The position numbers were made by a program, and so were the translations under genes. DNA of 64,000 nt from Doryteuthis pealeii (lineage: Eukaryota > Mollusca > Cephalopoda > Myopsida > Loliginidae). Positions 44,968-56,829 of this stretch are shown here, piece by piece. Location: assembly GCA_023376005.1 (NCBI GenBank), contig CM042181.1, forward strand, positions 1,326,777-1,390,776. Reading direction: 5' to 3'. Below the pieces are notes generated by a model. The model was not told where the DNA came from, did not search any database, and saw only the letters and a list, made by a program, of their open reading frames with translations. Each line of letters begins with the position of its first letter. Positions within the stretch are counted from its first letter, which is position 1.

Positions 44968-45914
44968 ATAAAACGGAAAAGATCTTATTTATAAAACAAA
45001 ACAATAAACCTAAATTTAATTTAATGGGACGTAAATAACGGAAAAAGTTATGTGAAGGGGAAATAAAAAATACTAACAAAAATGACTACATCCATTTTTA
45101 TTCCAACCATAACACTAAGATAAAAAGTGGTATCATAATTGGTTTCTTTCTAAGAGCTCTTAGGATATGTAACAAGCAACATTTAGATGAAGAATTCAAT
45201 TTATTGAGAGGTCTTTCCTCAAATTACAATACCCCTTAAATTTCGTACACCGTGCCAGAAAAAAGGCATTTAAAATACATAATAAAAACAAGAATAATAA
45301 TATCACATCTCCAAACAATGACACACAACATAATAGTAATAACGTCTCTGATAGATACATCATACTTCCAAATAATCCTATTACTGATAAAATAAATAGA
45401 AACTTAAGTAAGATTGGTATAAAAACTGTCGCTCACTCCACGAAGACAGTGAAGAACATTCTTCAAAATAAAAATAACCCCAGAAACACACATTCTGAAG
45501 CTGGAGTCTACACTATTGACTGTTTAAAATGTAACAAGAAATATGTAGGGGGAGACTTCCCGATCCTTAACTAAACGTCTATAGGAACACAAATATCACA
45601 TTAAACGTGGTTTCCAAAACAATGCATTAGCTAAAGACATCTTTGATCTCAATCATACTTTTGATTTCAAAAGGTGCCAAAATATTAACCCACATACATG
45701 ATAAAACACTGCGTAGAATTATGGAATCTTGTGTTATTCTTACCCATAAAACCATACCACAAAGACAAGGTTTCTTTAATATATCCCCTTATTTAGCGAC
45801 TCTTATCAGAAACCATAAAATCCCCTTCACATAACTTTTCCGTTATTTACGTCCCATTAAATTAAATTTAGGTTTATTGTTTTGTTTTATAAATAAGATC
45901 TTTTCCGTTTTATT
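44968..45914 (+). mobile_element. Penelope-like element, inverted terminal repeats
   Basis: Inverted arms of ~94 bp (44968-45062, 45821-45914; acggaaaagatcttatttat and inverse) enclose the coding remnant 45129-45834. PLEs characteristically have terminal repeats in direct or inverted order. Confidence 0.85.
45129..45834 (+). pseudogene. PLE reverse transcriptase C-terminus plus GIY-YIG nuclease
   Basis: Plus strand. RT end: GFFLRALRICNKQHLDEEF and, after a frameshift near 45235, FVHRARKKAFKI. Linker region, then the PLE-specific GIY-YIG endonuclease with its CxxC knuckle (GVYTIDCLKCNKKYVG, 45502-45551). An extra G near 45550 shifts the frame into ETSRSLTKRL, a TAG follows at ~45580, and a further shift near 45655 leads to GAKILTHIHDKTLRRIMES up to the stop at 45834. 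This architecture (RT followed by GIY-YIG with CCH-type knuckle) is diagnostic of Penelope-like elements. 5'-truncated and inactive. Confidence 0.9.
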
Positions 45915-45948
45915 TTGTTTTGATTTCGGTTTTGAATATATATATATA

Positions 45949-46572
45949 TCTTATTATAATGGAGATTGTGTGTTTTTCTGTCTGTAACCGAAACTATATT
46001 CCTACACAACTCACAATTCCCTTAGTTATTTACATCACATTCTCCATGATTTTATATTTATCTAAACCTCAATTATTAATAAAATTGTCTTACATTATTA
46101 ATACTGTTAACTATGTCTACGTACTGATAACATGCAATTATATTTATATATACAACAAAATAGCGGTTTACAGTGTGAACGGGAAGGCTAATTTGCATAT
46201 TAATATTAAAAAATCGAATTTAATAAATATGTGCTTAGTATTATTGATTTCTGTTTGGTTTTATTTTAATGAATATAAGCAAAAATGTCTTCAATGAATT
46301 TTAAATGAAATCCATTAACAAGATAAAATAACTGTCATTTTATTCTTTACTTCCTCTTATAACTAAATACTTAAATTAGAAAAAATAACAATGAAAAACG
46401 AGAGTGATGGAAGAGTAAGTTTCAGTTGTTCTATTTTTCGATTATACCCCCTCTGTTTCAAATCTTTTTATCTGCATTCTTATTTAGTTTCATTAGCCTT
46501 TCTAATTTAATACAATATTTTATTACATTAAAACTTAAATACTTGCACCCGGAGGGTGCATATAGTTGCTAG
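45949..46572 (+). mobile_element. Non-autonomous Helitron, family 1
   Basis: 5' TC at 45949-45950, 3' hairpin GCACCCggaGGGTGC and CTAG at 46569-46572. Opposite orientation to the copy at 44290. Confidence 0.9.
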
Positions 46573-46654
46573 TATATATAAGAGAGTTTTATAATTTGCA
46601 TGAAGCATTTTGTATATATTGGTTTGAAGATTGATTTTGAAGTCTATCACAATG

Positions 46655-46915
46655 CAGGTGTAAAGAAAAAATAAGGTAACAATGGTGTTTGTTAACCTGT
46701 ATTTTATTATTGAATTTTCGAGATAAAATCTCTTTTTCAGAAGATCACTGGAACTGAAGTCGTCTTGTTATGGCATTTATAGTTAAAATAAATAAATGCC
46801 ATAACAGGACGACTTCAGTTCCAGTGATCTCCTGAAAAAGAGATTTTATCTCGAAAATACAAGAATAAAATACAGGTTAACACACAACACCATTGTTACC
46901 TTATTATTTTCTTTA
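46655..46915. repeat. Palindrome with hammerhead-like stem
   Basis: Arms ~115 bp; contains ctgaaaaagagattttatctc then gaaaat: stem II GAGA/TCTC with a degraded core. Shared layout with the other palindromes. Confidence 0.75.
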
Positions 46916-46924
46916 CCAATTATA

Positions 46925-47350
46925 TTGCCGCCCTGTCGGCTGGGGCGTTAGAATGCACCGACTGCACCTCTGCAGAGGGGTAAGACTCCCCCAATGGGGC
47001 CACCTGTTGGCCGTGGGTGGCGACCCGTGATGCTAAAGGATAGAACCCAGGTGGATGAGCAGTCCATGACTTACAATACTCCACTTTGGCCCTATCTTGG
47101 GCTAGACGGGCGGTCGGAGAGGCCCCCTACGATCAATCGGCTGGTCACGTCAAGCCCTAGCACCTATATGATTTTCCCAACCCTATTGCCCTTAGGGCAA
47201 GCCCCAACCCCTTTTTATCATATGGGTGCTAGAAGGCGGTGGCTGAGGATCTACACGTCCTGGGAATGACGTTAAACTCTATCTGATGGTGAGGTTCCAG
47301 TTTTGGGGGTTTGGGGAATGTGGAGCACCCCCTTCGTCACCATTGCTCCC
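46925..47350 (+). repeat. R repeat, 3' truncated
   Basis: Intact 5' end (ccgccctgtcggctgg); breaks off after ttgtccactctgagccg. Confidence 0.8.
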
Positions 47351-47394
47351 TTGTCCACTCTGAGCCGCTGTATGTATTGATACAAAAATTGTCA

Positions 47395-47625
47395 GCTAAT
47401 ACTGGTGAACGCGGGAACCTTCTTGTCGTAATCGGGAGCCATCACGGAACGTTAAACACAACCCTTTATTCAGTTCTCATTGGAAAATCATATAGGTGCT
47501 AGGGCTTGATGTGACCAGCCGATTGATCGGGGGGGGGGTCTAAATGGAGTGTTGCAGATCATGAACTGCTCATCCGCCATGACTCCGTCCTTAAGCATCA
47601 CGGGTCGCCACCTATGGCCAACAGA
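47395..47625 (-). repeat. Penelope fragment plus R fragment
   Basis: 47395-47470 matches the outer arm of the 53515 element (cttgtcgtaatcgggagcc); 47478-47625 is an R fragment in reverse. Confidence 0.65.
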
Positions 47626-47762
47626 AAAAAAAATAAGAGAAACCTTTAGTTCAAACAAAAGTTTGTTTTTCTGATTGTCCACTTTTATTGATAGGCGATA
47701 CATTATTCATTTTATTATCAATATAAATATTTTCTATTAAACAAACATATGCACACCTATTT

Positions 47763-47846
47763 GAGCGTCTCACGTAATGTAATGGTTAGCAAGCTAGACG
47801 CGTAGACCATTGTCAGTGAGTTCGATTCTCACTGGGTGCTCCATTA
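47763..47846 (+). repeat. tRNA-like sequence (probable SINE head)
   Basis: GAGCGTC..GGTGCTC can pair over 7 bp, T arm GTGAG-TTCGATT-CTCAC is intact, A-box-like taatggttagca present. Two extra bases between T stem and acceptor and no clean anticodon arm, so a tRNA-derived repeat rather than a tRNA gene. A relative is at 59085-59182. Confidence 0.45.
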
Positions 47847-48605
47847 TGTGGCCTTGTGTCACATCTAAGCTAAGCAAATAATTATACACCCACCTATTTT
47901 GAACGACTTTCCATTCATATTTTACTTACGGGATTGAATTCTATATACGAGGTACCCCCAAAAAAGAGATCACGTGATCAGTTTAGACCATATTGAAGGA
48001 GGAAACAAATATTTTTGAACTTTATTTTTTTAATCTCGCAAAAAAGAAATAACGAACATAAAGAGTTGTTACAAAGCAAAACTATTCATTCAAATATCAA
48101 ATTAATCGAATGGGGAAAAATTACTCATCATTATCGTGAAAAATAAGTCAAACAGTCCGTTTATTTACAACACGGTCAGTACTTTATGGATAGTTTTTAG
48201 CAGAATTATGTATTCATAGTTCTTTGACTAAAAAAAAAAAAAAAAAAAAAAAAACTTTGGCATTTAGGCTTTTAAAAATCTTCTGATATAATTATCCAGA
48301 CTCGTAAAAAGAATGTAAAAATCGTTTCTTGCCGATTCATTTTTTCATATTTCATTAAAAAAAAAATTACGATCCTTCGTAGTATGTCGGTAAAATGATT
48401 GTTAGGGCTACTCCTGAAATAACAACATGGATTTACCCTTTTTAAAATTTTATTTTTGCGATCTTTCGTTGTATGTCGGTAAAATGATAGTAAGGGTTAC
48501 TAAAAAATAATTTAAAAAAATCCTGATATTTTGTTTCGGACAAAAGATTTACTTTTTTTTTATTGTCCCATCTTTGTTTATTGGCGATTCAAAAAGAAAT
48601 ATAGA
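47847..48605. other. No gene; AT-rich
   Basis: Unclassified, with a repeated pair cgttgtatgtcggtaaaatga-like at 48380 and 48470. Confidence 0.55.
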
Positions 48606-48855
48606 GGGGCCGGTTTAGCTCAGTCGGTAGAGCGTTCGACTAGAAACCACAAGGTTCCTAGTTCGATACCGGTCCTCGCCAACGCAGCGTATGAGTAGCA
48701 CAGGGATCTGTGCGGTAAAGTAAGGAGCTGATAGTAGATGTGGTGCTCCACCTCAGATGCTAAATACAATCTCCTTGGTCTAGTGCTATTGAAAAGGGGA
48801 TAGACTCCCTCGCTGATTGGCTGATACCGACTTTAGGCCGCCCCGTTGACTTTAC
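48606..48855 (+). mobile_element. tRNA-derived SINE, family A
   Basis: Full length; A box tagctcagtcgg, B box gttcgatacc. Confidence 0.9.
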
Positions 48856-50075
48856 TTTTACATATAGATCATTACGTACCACCAATTTTCCCTGTGAAAT
48901 TTACCCCCCCCCCCATATTTAACACAATAAAAATTGCATAAAGGTTAGTATTATCTTAAAATGGTTTGTCCATTCAAAAGAAGGAAAATTAAAACAACTC
49001 CTGATGATTTTTAAAAAAATGTTCAGCTTACAGAAATAATGAAAATTATGAACGAAAAAACAATGTTTACCTTTTTGCATCGTTAAATCAATTGAAATTT
49101 TACGTAGCCAAAAAATAAGTTCTGAATATCGACTTTCAAAAAGAAAAAAATTCTTTGAACAATCAATTAATGGTCCGATGTTCACAAAAATGTCCATAAT
49201 TACTTACCTTTTAATGAAAAGGTGTCTGAAATAGTTTTTCCTTAAATATATTGGGGGAAATACATTTTTACGAGGTGTAACCCCCCCCCCTATTTTATTT
49301 TATGAAATATGAACCGATAAAAAACGATTGTTACTTTTTTTTCTGTAAAGATAAGAGTCTGAATAATAATGTAAGGTGATTTTTAGGAGTTTCTAGGCGA
49401 GAAACTTTTTTTTATTTTAATTAAAAAAAAAAAAAAAAAAAAAAAAAACATGTATACAGAATTCTGCTAAAATATCAATAAAGACCTATAGTAAAAAAAA
49501 AACGGATTGTTTTACTTATTTTTCAAGATAACGGAGAGTAATCTTTACATAATCGGATAATTCGATCTTTGAAGTAACTGTTTTTCTTTTAACAACTTTT
49601 TTTATGTTTGTTATTTATTCTTTGCGAGGTTTTTAAAAAAAAGTTCAAATATATTTACGTTTTCTCCTTCAATATGGCGTAAACTGGTCAGGTGACTTAT
49701 TTTGGTGGTACCTATAGATCATAAACGAGAGACGATAATCCATATAGAAATCAAATATTCGGATTAAGTTATTGGTTTTAAAATGTCTTCAAATTAGTGA
49801 TCTATTTCACTGGTCTAAAGAGCCCTTGGTCACTACTAGAATAGGCTCAGTCCTAATTAGTGATCTATTTTCACTATTTTTTTAAGTAATAGATAAGAAC
49901 ATTTTAAATCATAACTTTATGCAAAGTATTCGTATTAAGAATATTTAATCGAAGATATGATTGTTTACAAATGATTATCACCAGTTGTTTGCAAAAAGAG
50001 TGACATTGCAATTATATAGACCAACAAAGATTGTCAAAATTTTAATGAAAAGAAAAAAAATCGTAAGTAACTTAC
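48856..50075. other. AT-rich intron start, no gene
   Basis: Poly(C) and poly(A) runs, a diverged 48-bp-minisatellite trace at 49890-49940, and sequence at 49715-50075 shared with the same position in copy A (10230-10344). Confidence 0.5.
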
Positions 50076-50085
50076 CATCAGCCAT
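50076..50085 (-). CDS. FEM-1-like copy C, exon 1 (coding part)
   Basis: Minus strand ATGGCTGATG then GTAAGTTAC; encodes Met-Ala-Asp plus one base. Same upstream phrase (aaacgatataaa) as copy A. Confidence 0.7.
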
Positions 50086-50545
50086 TTTATATCGTTTTTT
50101 TGGTTTCTTTAGATTAAAAATTTTTCCTCAACAGTAAAACCGAACGTTTAAAAACTAAAATACTTAAAATGATAGATAGGTACTAGAATTGATGAACAAT
50201 TTGCTTATACTTTAGCGTAAATTGTCCAGTTCAAAAGTTGATAATACACCAACAATAACATTAAAATACGTTGCCAATACCTATGTTTCCATCGATTAAG
50301 GATTAAAAATGAATTAGTATATTAAGTTAAAATGTTATAAAGTATATATGGTCTGTTTTTATTGGCCTTTTTTTTACGTTATAATTAAAAAAAAAAAAAG
50401 AGAGAAAAGCATTGGGTGTGACCAATATCAAATAAGGTGTTTCGTCATCCGGGCTCCTGCTTACAGGTAATAATTTGAAAACTAGTCTCAGTTTATCGTA
50501 AGTTCGATCCTTGCTGTCAGTTAAACACTTATTCATTGAATTCAT
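50086..50545 (-). other. 5' flank of copy C
   Basis: Shares ggttttactgt..cctaaaatactt and the tRNA-like gtaagttcgatccttgctg repeat with copies A and B. Confidence 0.5.
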
Positions 50546-50559
50546 TTTTTTTGTTTTTT

Positions 50560-51090
50560 TTGTGCTCACATCAGAAACCGTTTATTTTAATAAGGGGCCG
50601 GGTTAGCTCAGTCGGTAGAGCGTTCGGCTAGAAACCACAAGGTTCCTAGTTCGATACCGGTCCCCGCCAACTCAGCGTATGAGTAGCACAGGGATCTGTG
50701 CGGTAAAGTAAGGAGTTGATGGTAGGTGTGGCGCTCCACGTCAGATGCTAAAAAACAATCTCCTTGGTCTAGCGCCATTGAAAAGGGCATAGAGTCCCTC
50801 GCAGACTGGCTGATACCGACTTTAGGTCGTCCCGTCGACTTTACTTTTTTATTTGAAAATATCAACATGGAGGATATTCTCTCTTTTTTTTTTGAGGGAA
50901 ATAAAATTATACCATAGAATATAGACATGAACTTAATCAATACAATACAACATAATCCCCAATAATGCTAACACATTGTTAAAACCAATTACTAAACAGT
51001 ATAAATATAAATACAAGATATGCATAACTTTCTAAACGTTAGGCATGACATAACCCCAGACGGGTTGGTATGCTGTTAAAATCAAACAAT
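50560..51090 (+). mobile_element. I-type LINE 3' end, split by SINE A
   Basis: ctcacatcagaaaccgtt before and tgaaaatatcaacatggagg after the SINE match adjacent positions of the LINE at 5385-6100; tail gacgggttggtatgctgtt. Confidence 0.8.
50594..50848 (+). mobile_element. tRNA-derived SINE, family A, nested
   Basis: Complete copy with A and B boxes, inserted in the LINE. Confidence 0.9.
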
Positions 51091-51099
51091 TAATTATAA

Positions 51100-51330
51100 T
51101 GTACTAACCATGAATAGTAATTTTCTTTTCAAAGTGTATGAACACTTTTTTTCCTGACGTTCCACAAGGCCTAATCAAAGCAATGATCCCAATGGTGATA
51201 ACACATTGTTAAAACCATTACTAAAAAAGTATAAATGTAAATACAACGTATATTACTTCGTAACGGTTAGGTATGACATAACCCCAGACGGGTTGATATG
51301 CCGTTAAAATCAATCAACGAACCAACCATT
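51100..51330 (+). mobile_element. Second I-type LINE tail
   Basis: ggtgataacacattgttaaaacc to cagacgggttgatatgccgtt; 5'-truncated. Confidence 0.65.
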
Positions 51331-51445
51331 ACTGTTGGTATTTCAATCTAGATTATATTATTTTCTCTCACGTTAATTCTTCTCACTAAGTTACCATTCT
51401 AATCCTCGGTTAATACCTTTTTAACTCAGTGAAGAATTAAGAATA

Positions 51446-51772
51446 CTAATACAAATTAAAAAAACGCCCCCCGGGCGATGTAAAAATACATTTTTGAAAC
51501 ATATTGCCTGAGGGGTGGGAGTAAAAAAATTCAATGTCAGCAAGTTTGTACCCTAAGTAAGTAAAATCATCAAATTCATTAAAGGATTAAAAAATAAAAC
51601 AATTTGAAATGTAAACTTTAAATAAGTATCAAAATAAAATAAACTATATATAGATATATAATACTAGTCATGTATTTATTAAAACTTGTTTTAAAAAAAC
51701 AATGAGGACTGTCTAATGCTGCATGTTCAAATTTTGAGTGTATTTATTCTATGTTATGATGATTTAGTAAAT
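51446..51772 (-). mobile_element. Helitron family 2, 5' end missing
   Basis: Hairpin cgccccccgggcg near its 3' terminus, terminal CTAG mutated. Confidence 0.65.
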
Positions 51773-51793
51773 AATTATATATATATATATATA

Positions 51794-52234
51794 CTAGTAA
51801 AATAAAAAAAAACATCCCCGAGCGATGTAAAAATAGATTTTTGAAACATATTGCGGTGGGAGTAAAAAATTCAATGTCAGCGAGTTTGTACCCTAAGTAA
51901 GTAAAATCATCAAATTCATTAAAGGATTAAAAAATAAAACAATTTGAAATGTAAACTTTAAATATGTATTAAAATAAAACAAACTATATATAGATATATA
52001 ATACCAGTCATGTATTTATTAAAACTTGTTTTAAAAAATAATGAGGACTGTCTAATGCTGCATGTTCAAATTTTGAGTGTATTTATTGAATAAATACATT
52101 CAAAATTTCAACATGCCAAAAATCGTAGAATAAATGTTATTCTATGCTATGACGATTTTCGGTAATGTGATGCAAGCAGTGACGTAATGTTTGTTACAGA
52201 TAAAAACCGGAAGCGAATCTCCATTATCAATAGA
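51794..52234 (-). mobile_element. Non-autonomous Helitron, family 2
   Basis: CTAG at 51794-51797, 5' TC at 52234, inserted in a TA tract; lies next to another copy in the same orientation. Confidence 0.75.
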
Positions 52235-53170
52235 TATTGATATATAAAAATGACCCGTTAAAAATAAATATGGTTTACTTTTATAGGCTTTTATTTCTTA
52301 AAGAAAAAGAAAAAAGAAAAGCATTGGGCGTGACTAAAGCCAAGAAAGGTTTTTTTTCTTACAGGTCATAGTTTAAAAACTACAGTCTGACGCTATCGCA
52401 AGTTCGATCCTTATTGGCAGCTGTTCAATCCAGATAATATTTTCTCGCCTTACTTAATCTCACTAATATATCTTATTATAATGGAGATTGTGTGTTTTTC
52501 TGTCTGTAACCGAAACTATATTACTACTCAAGTCACAATTCCCTTAGTTATTTACGTCACATTCTCCATGATTCTATTTCTATTTAAACCTCAATTAATA
52601 ATAAAACTGTTTGACATTATTAATACTGTTGGCCTTACCTAAATACTAATAACATGCAATTGTATTTATATATACAACAAAATACCAGTTTTCAGTGTAA
52701 ACGTAAAGCTAATTTGCATATTGATATTAAAAAAACTGATTTTAATAAAAATGTGCTTGGTATTATTGATTTCTAATTGTTTGGTTTTATCTTAATGAAT
52801 ATGAGTAAAAAATCTCTTCAATAAATCCTAAAAGAAATTCATTAACAAGAACAAATAATTGTAATTTTATTCTTTACTTCCTATTTTAACTAAATAGTTA
52901 AATTAGGAAAATTTAGCATTGAAAAACGGAAGTGATGAAAGAGTAAGTTTCAGTTGTTCTATTTTCCGATTATACCCCCTCCGTTTCAAATCTTTTTATC
53001 TGAATTCTTTTTTAGTTTCATTAGCCTTTCCGATTTAATCTAATATTTTATTACATTTAAACTTAAATACTTGCACCCGGAGGGTGCATATATTTGCTAG
53101 TCATGATAATTCTTTTCCAATTTGGTCGGGGTTAAAATGAGTTTTAGTATTTAAAAATAAGAAAAATTGA
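52235..53170 (+). repeat. tRNA-like 395-type unit split by a Helitron
   Basis: 52300-52470 (gcaagttcgatccttattggc) and 53101-53170 (aatttggtcggggttaaaatg) are the two halves of one unit; the Helitron sits between A and T. Confidence 0.75.
52471..53100 (+). mobile_element. Non-autonomous Helitron, family 1
   Basis: 630 bp, exact ends tcttattataatgg..ttgctag with GCACCCggaGGGTGC hairpin. Confidence 0.9.
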
Positions 53171-53514
53171 TAATCTAATTAATTATTTTGAATAGAACAA
53201 TTATTGTTTTTTTTATTATTTTTCTATCTTTTAATTATTTTTAATTAATTATTTAATTGTTTTTTTAAATTAATTATTTTTTGAATGATTTTAATTAATT
53301 TTTAATAATTTTTCTAAATTGTTTATTTTTTTTATTAATTATTCAATTATTTTTAAATTAATTCTTAATCATTATTTTTAATTATTTTTATTATAATTTT
53401 TAAATAATTATTAATACTTTTTGACAAATCATACACCAAATTATTTGATTTGATTGCCATGACAACCCGTCATCGCTTCTTTTTCCTTTTCTTTTTTGGA
53501 TTTTACGGCATGTC
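53171..53514. other. AT-rich low complexity, no gene
   Basis: taatta-rich stretch; LINE/R tail phrase ttttacggcatgtcaac at 53503-53520. Confidence 0.7.
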
Positions 53515-54055
53515 AACGCTTTCTCTGAATGTTTGAGATGAGGCTTGATGATTAGTATTATCTGCGTTATTCGGACTATTGTCCCCATCTTCATTGTTAT
53601 CTGTACAACTTTTCGGCCGATATGCCCTCCGGCTTTCTTCAGGTATTTTTTGTCGGACTCAGGAACCTTCTCGGACTCGGAAACCTTCTTTTTGGACTCG
53701 GGAACTTTCTTGTCGTAATCGGGAGCCATCACGGAATTTTGAACCTAACCCTTTATTTAGTCCTCGGGGGTATCCTGTTCTCATTCCGCTAACCATAGCT
53801 GGTGTAGGAGCTGTGTTAATTATTTTTCTATGTTACTGCCTCTTCTCAGGATTTAACCCGGAATCCAGAGATAACTGTCACTTAGAACTGGCTTAACCTA
53901 ACTACCTTATCCACCAGGCCATGTGCCCAATTGGACAGAAGGTTCCCGAGTCCGACAAGAAATACCTGAAGAAGACCGGAGGGCATATCGGCCGAAACGT
54001 TGTAGAAATAACAATGAAGATGGGGACAATAGTCCGAATAACGCAGATAATGTCA
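53515..54055. mobile_element. Penelope-like palindrome with long loop
   Basis: Inverted arms as at 37285-37625 but with ~190 bp in the loop. Hammerhead-like CTGAAGA (53966-53972) with stem II GaCCG-type/CGGCC and GAAACGTTGTA; mirror near 53600-53645. Confidence 0.75.
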
Positions 54056-54174
54056 ACCCTTGATGAGTTATTGTAAGCCAAAGACATTTCATACTTTTCA
54101 TTCTTGATAGATATTGAAAAAAACATTAACTCAATTTCTTAAATGTATTTGATATGTTCCGGCTGCATCTCTGC

Positions 54175-55965
54175 AACCGACCCCATCAAATACGTTTATT
54201 TATGTAAAGTCGGTACAGAGATACAGCCGAATACACATCTGGGCACAAGGCCCGAAGTTTTGTTTGGAGGGGGGAACGGGGTCAATAACTGGTCATGCCA
54301 CTAGACTTGTAGACTTATCTTAGCTAGTCTCATTCACCGACCGATCCATATCAATATACACAGTCGTTCATCGTCATTCACTACTACTTTCACCAAAAGT
54401 TCACTGGCGCTCTATGTGTGAAACCCTACTTACACCCCTACGGTGATAAAACTAGATATATACAAAAAAATTTTATTTACAATTAAAAATGAAAACTATG
54501 ATATGAGGTGGGAGTGGAAGGGCTAAAAAACAAAAGTCCCCAACGAAAAAACAAGAAACAAAATAAAACTGGGGCCATTTTGATTGCCCCCTTTCCCTCG
54601 TCTATTAGTGCTGGGATCGCCGGCTGTCTTCCGGAAGACCGAAAGCAAGTCGATCATTTCCCCTAAGAAGGGTGTGGGTGTCCTTAATATGGTCAAGGAG
54701 AAAAAATGAGGGTATGGTGATATGAGGGTATTGGGGTGGATTTTGATTAAATATTGTTGACTATCCAGGAACAAAATACTAAGGGTTTTTAAGGGGTTTG
54801 TCAAGAAAATTGTTGGGCTAGGGAGTCCTGGATGTGTCCTAATTGAAAAAATTGGGACATGTTTTCATTCGTGCACCTAACTAAGGGGTCTAAAAGAAAA
54901 CCTAAAGCCGGGCTCAGAGCTTTGCTAGTCTATTGTTTCGTGCCTTATCTAGTTGGTCTAAGGGGAGGGTTATCGTTCCACTTACGGGCCGTAGTGACCA
55001 TGGGAGCTAGGGAAAGTGGACTCTAGTCCTGCCCCCACTCTCGCACACAAGCTTGCTGCTTTCACCCACCTTTCGCAGAATGTCATGTAAGGAAGCTTCT
55101 TTTTGTCGCATCTAATCTTCACTCTAAGCTGATGCCTAAAGAAGGAGATCAGATCCCGACAGGAAAAAAGCTTCCCCTCATGCAATTCCCCCAGTCGCGT
55201 GACCCAAATCACCATTCGAGCCACGGCTAGCTCCGCGAAAAACACCTTTCGTTTTTCTCCGGCATACGGAGGACTGACATTGTCCACGACATAACCCACG
55301 TCGAGCTGAATCGATTGATCGGGTACGATGCGAGCAGTGACCTCGTTCACGTAGCTCCAAAGCGGATGAACTTTTGGGCAGTAGAAGAAGGCGTGCTCAG
55401 CCGTTTCTTCCTCACCATTGCCACAGCGTTCACAAAAGGGCATATCTGCCATATCCGCTTTGTAAAGCACGCTTGCAAGGGGCAACACATTCCGAGCGAG
55501 TCGCCAGGTCAGGAGAACTCAGAGTTATTGAGAAACCCAGCACCTGGCGCCCAATTCCAACGGGAGCGGATCTCCTCCAACGACAAGCCTAGCCGCTCTT
55601 CAAGCGGGTCCGTAACGGCACCCTCCACTATTTCCCTGTATAGTGCCCTTCGAGGCCATGAGATGTCACTGGACAGGGAGCTTGCGGAGTGCGTCACGAC
55701 ATTCGGCGAAAAACTGTGTTTCTCCACGGGGCCTACGGCGGGCCTCAACCCCATGGGACTGTCGCAACTTTGGGAAGGCGGCCCAAATTGTCGGCAGCCA
55801 CATAGCTAATCGTGTCCAAGATCGATTTAAGAATGACAGTCTCTCCGCGGCTCGGTGAGCCGCCAAGTCTGGCATCCCCAAACCTCCATTACAAGGTCGC
55901 TGGGAACAAACCTGCCTGCGGACCATTGGCCGGCCCTTCTTCCACAGAAGTGAGAATAGGGACCG
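54175..55965 (-). mobile_element. Tx1/L1-type LINE, 3' end
   Basis: Minus strand. Frames joined by shifts: CNGGLGMPDLAAHRAAERLS (near 55880), SWPRRALYREIVEGAV, RSRWNWAPGAGFLNNSEF, then 55488-54982 with the zinc knuckle FCERCGNGEEETAEHAFFYC and ARMVIWVTR, FRHQLRVKIRCDKKKLP. This is the C-terminal region after the RT in Tx1-clade LINEs. At least two single-base shifts (near 55510 and 55680). 54175-54980 is 3' UTR with a small inverted repeat at 54165-54235. Confidence 0.8.
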
Positions 55966-56027
55966 TTCGAGTGCCTTAACTCAATTTCTTAAACACATTT
56001 TCATTAAGACATTTTCTTCTTTTTAAC

Positions 56028-56100
56028 TCATAGATGGGACCCTAACAGGTGCTACCACTCCGGATCAGGGTGGACCTAGGAGTAATGGCTCGGCTTATTT
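56028..56100 (-). repeat. R fragment
   Basis: catagatgggaccctaacagg and following bases. Confidence 0.7.
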
Positions 56101-56402
56101 TTATGCGTAGGAGTTAAGGAATTGAATATCTTCTACATTTACGAGGGTGAGTCAAAAGGTAATGCTATTTTCTTTATTTCATGTGTATTCTTTTTATAAA
56201 ACTAAGTCCTAACCATGCTCAGAGCAAGAATTCGACGAGTAAGATCCAACATGCCAATCGATGATGCCCTTCTTCTGCATGACAATGCTCGACCACACAC
56301 AACCATCAGGACAAGGGAGAAAAGTTGCCTCATTCGGGTGCACAACTTTACCACACCCTCCATACTTAGCCGATTTAGCGCCTTCAGACTATCATCTCTT
56401 TA

Positions 56403-56578
56403 GGTTTTCTTTTCTAGTTAACCCATAGATGGGACCCTAAAGAGTACTACCACTCCGGGTCAGAGTGGATCAGGGAGCAATGGTCATGAAGGGGTGTTCC
56501 ACATTCCCCAAACCTCCAGTTAAAAATTCCGAAACCGCACTGATGAGACGTAAACGTCGAAATATGTTTGTGGGTGAC

Positions 56579-56621
<43 letters not shown>

Positions 56622-56657
56622 AATTTCAACTCAATGAACGTCCATATTTTCCCCCTA
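56403..56657. mobile_element. Composite insert with 18-bp flanking duplication
   Basis: Flanked by ttcagactatcatctctt at 56385-56402 and 56658-56675. Contains an R fragment (56417-56520), a hammerhead core (56535-56570) and a TA tract (56583-56620). Confidence 0.8.
56535..56570 (+). ncRNA. Hammerhead core with perfect stem II
   Basis: Exact CTGATGA (56541-56547), stem II GACGT-AA-ACGTC directly abutting, GAAA (56560-56563). Stem III could use TAT with downstream ATA across ~18 nt; stem I partner not found. Confidence 0.5.
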
Positions 56658-56829
56658 TTCAGACTATCATCTCTTCGGCCCCATGAAAGAGGGTTTGAGA
56701 GGCAAACATTATTCCAGTGACGAGGAAGTGAAATCTGTAGTGAAGAAGTGGCTCAAAGAACAGTCAACAGAATGTTACGGGTCAGGGATACATGCTCTCA
56801 TTCGGTGAAACATTGCTATTGAGAGAAAC

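Larger units (their letters stand above)
43900..50075 (-). other. Intron 1 of FEM-1 copy C
   Basis: From donor (minus ATGGCTGATG|GTAAGTTAC) to acceptor AG at 43900-43901. Filled with repeats; no further exon recognised. Poly(A) run at 43976-44005 followed by a Helitron family 2-like hairpin (cacccgctgggcggtg). Confidence 0.6.

Noticed and set aside
45129..45834. Autonomous Penelope-like element or host GIY-YIG nuclease gene
   Set aside because: 5'-truncated RT, two or more frameshifts and a nonsense codon; arms and motifs place it in a dead PLE copy.
48606..50848. Genuine tRNA genes from A and B boxes
   Set aside because: The tRNA-like heads are always followed by the same ~170-bp SINE body and occur in many copies; acceptor stems do not pair cleanly.
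54982..55488. Host zinc-finger protein of 168 residues
   Set aside because: Motifs and neighbouring frames match the C-terminus of Tx1-type LINEs, including the CxxC..H..C knuckle.
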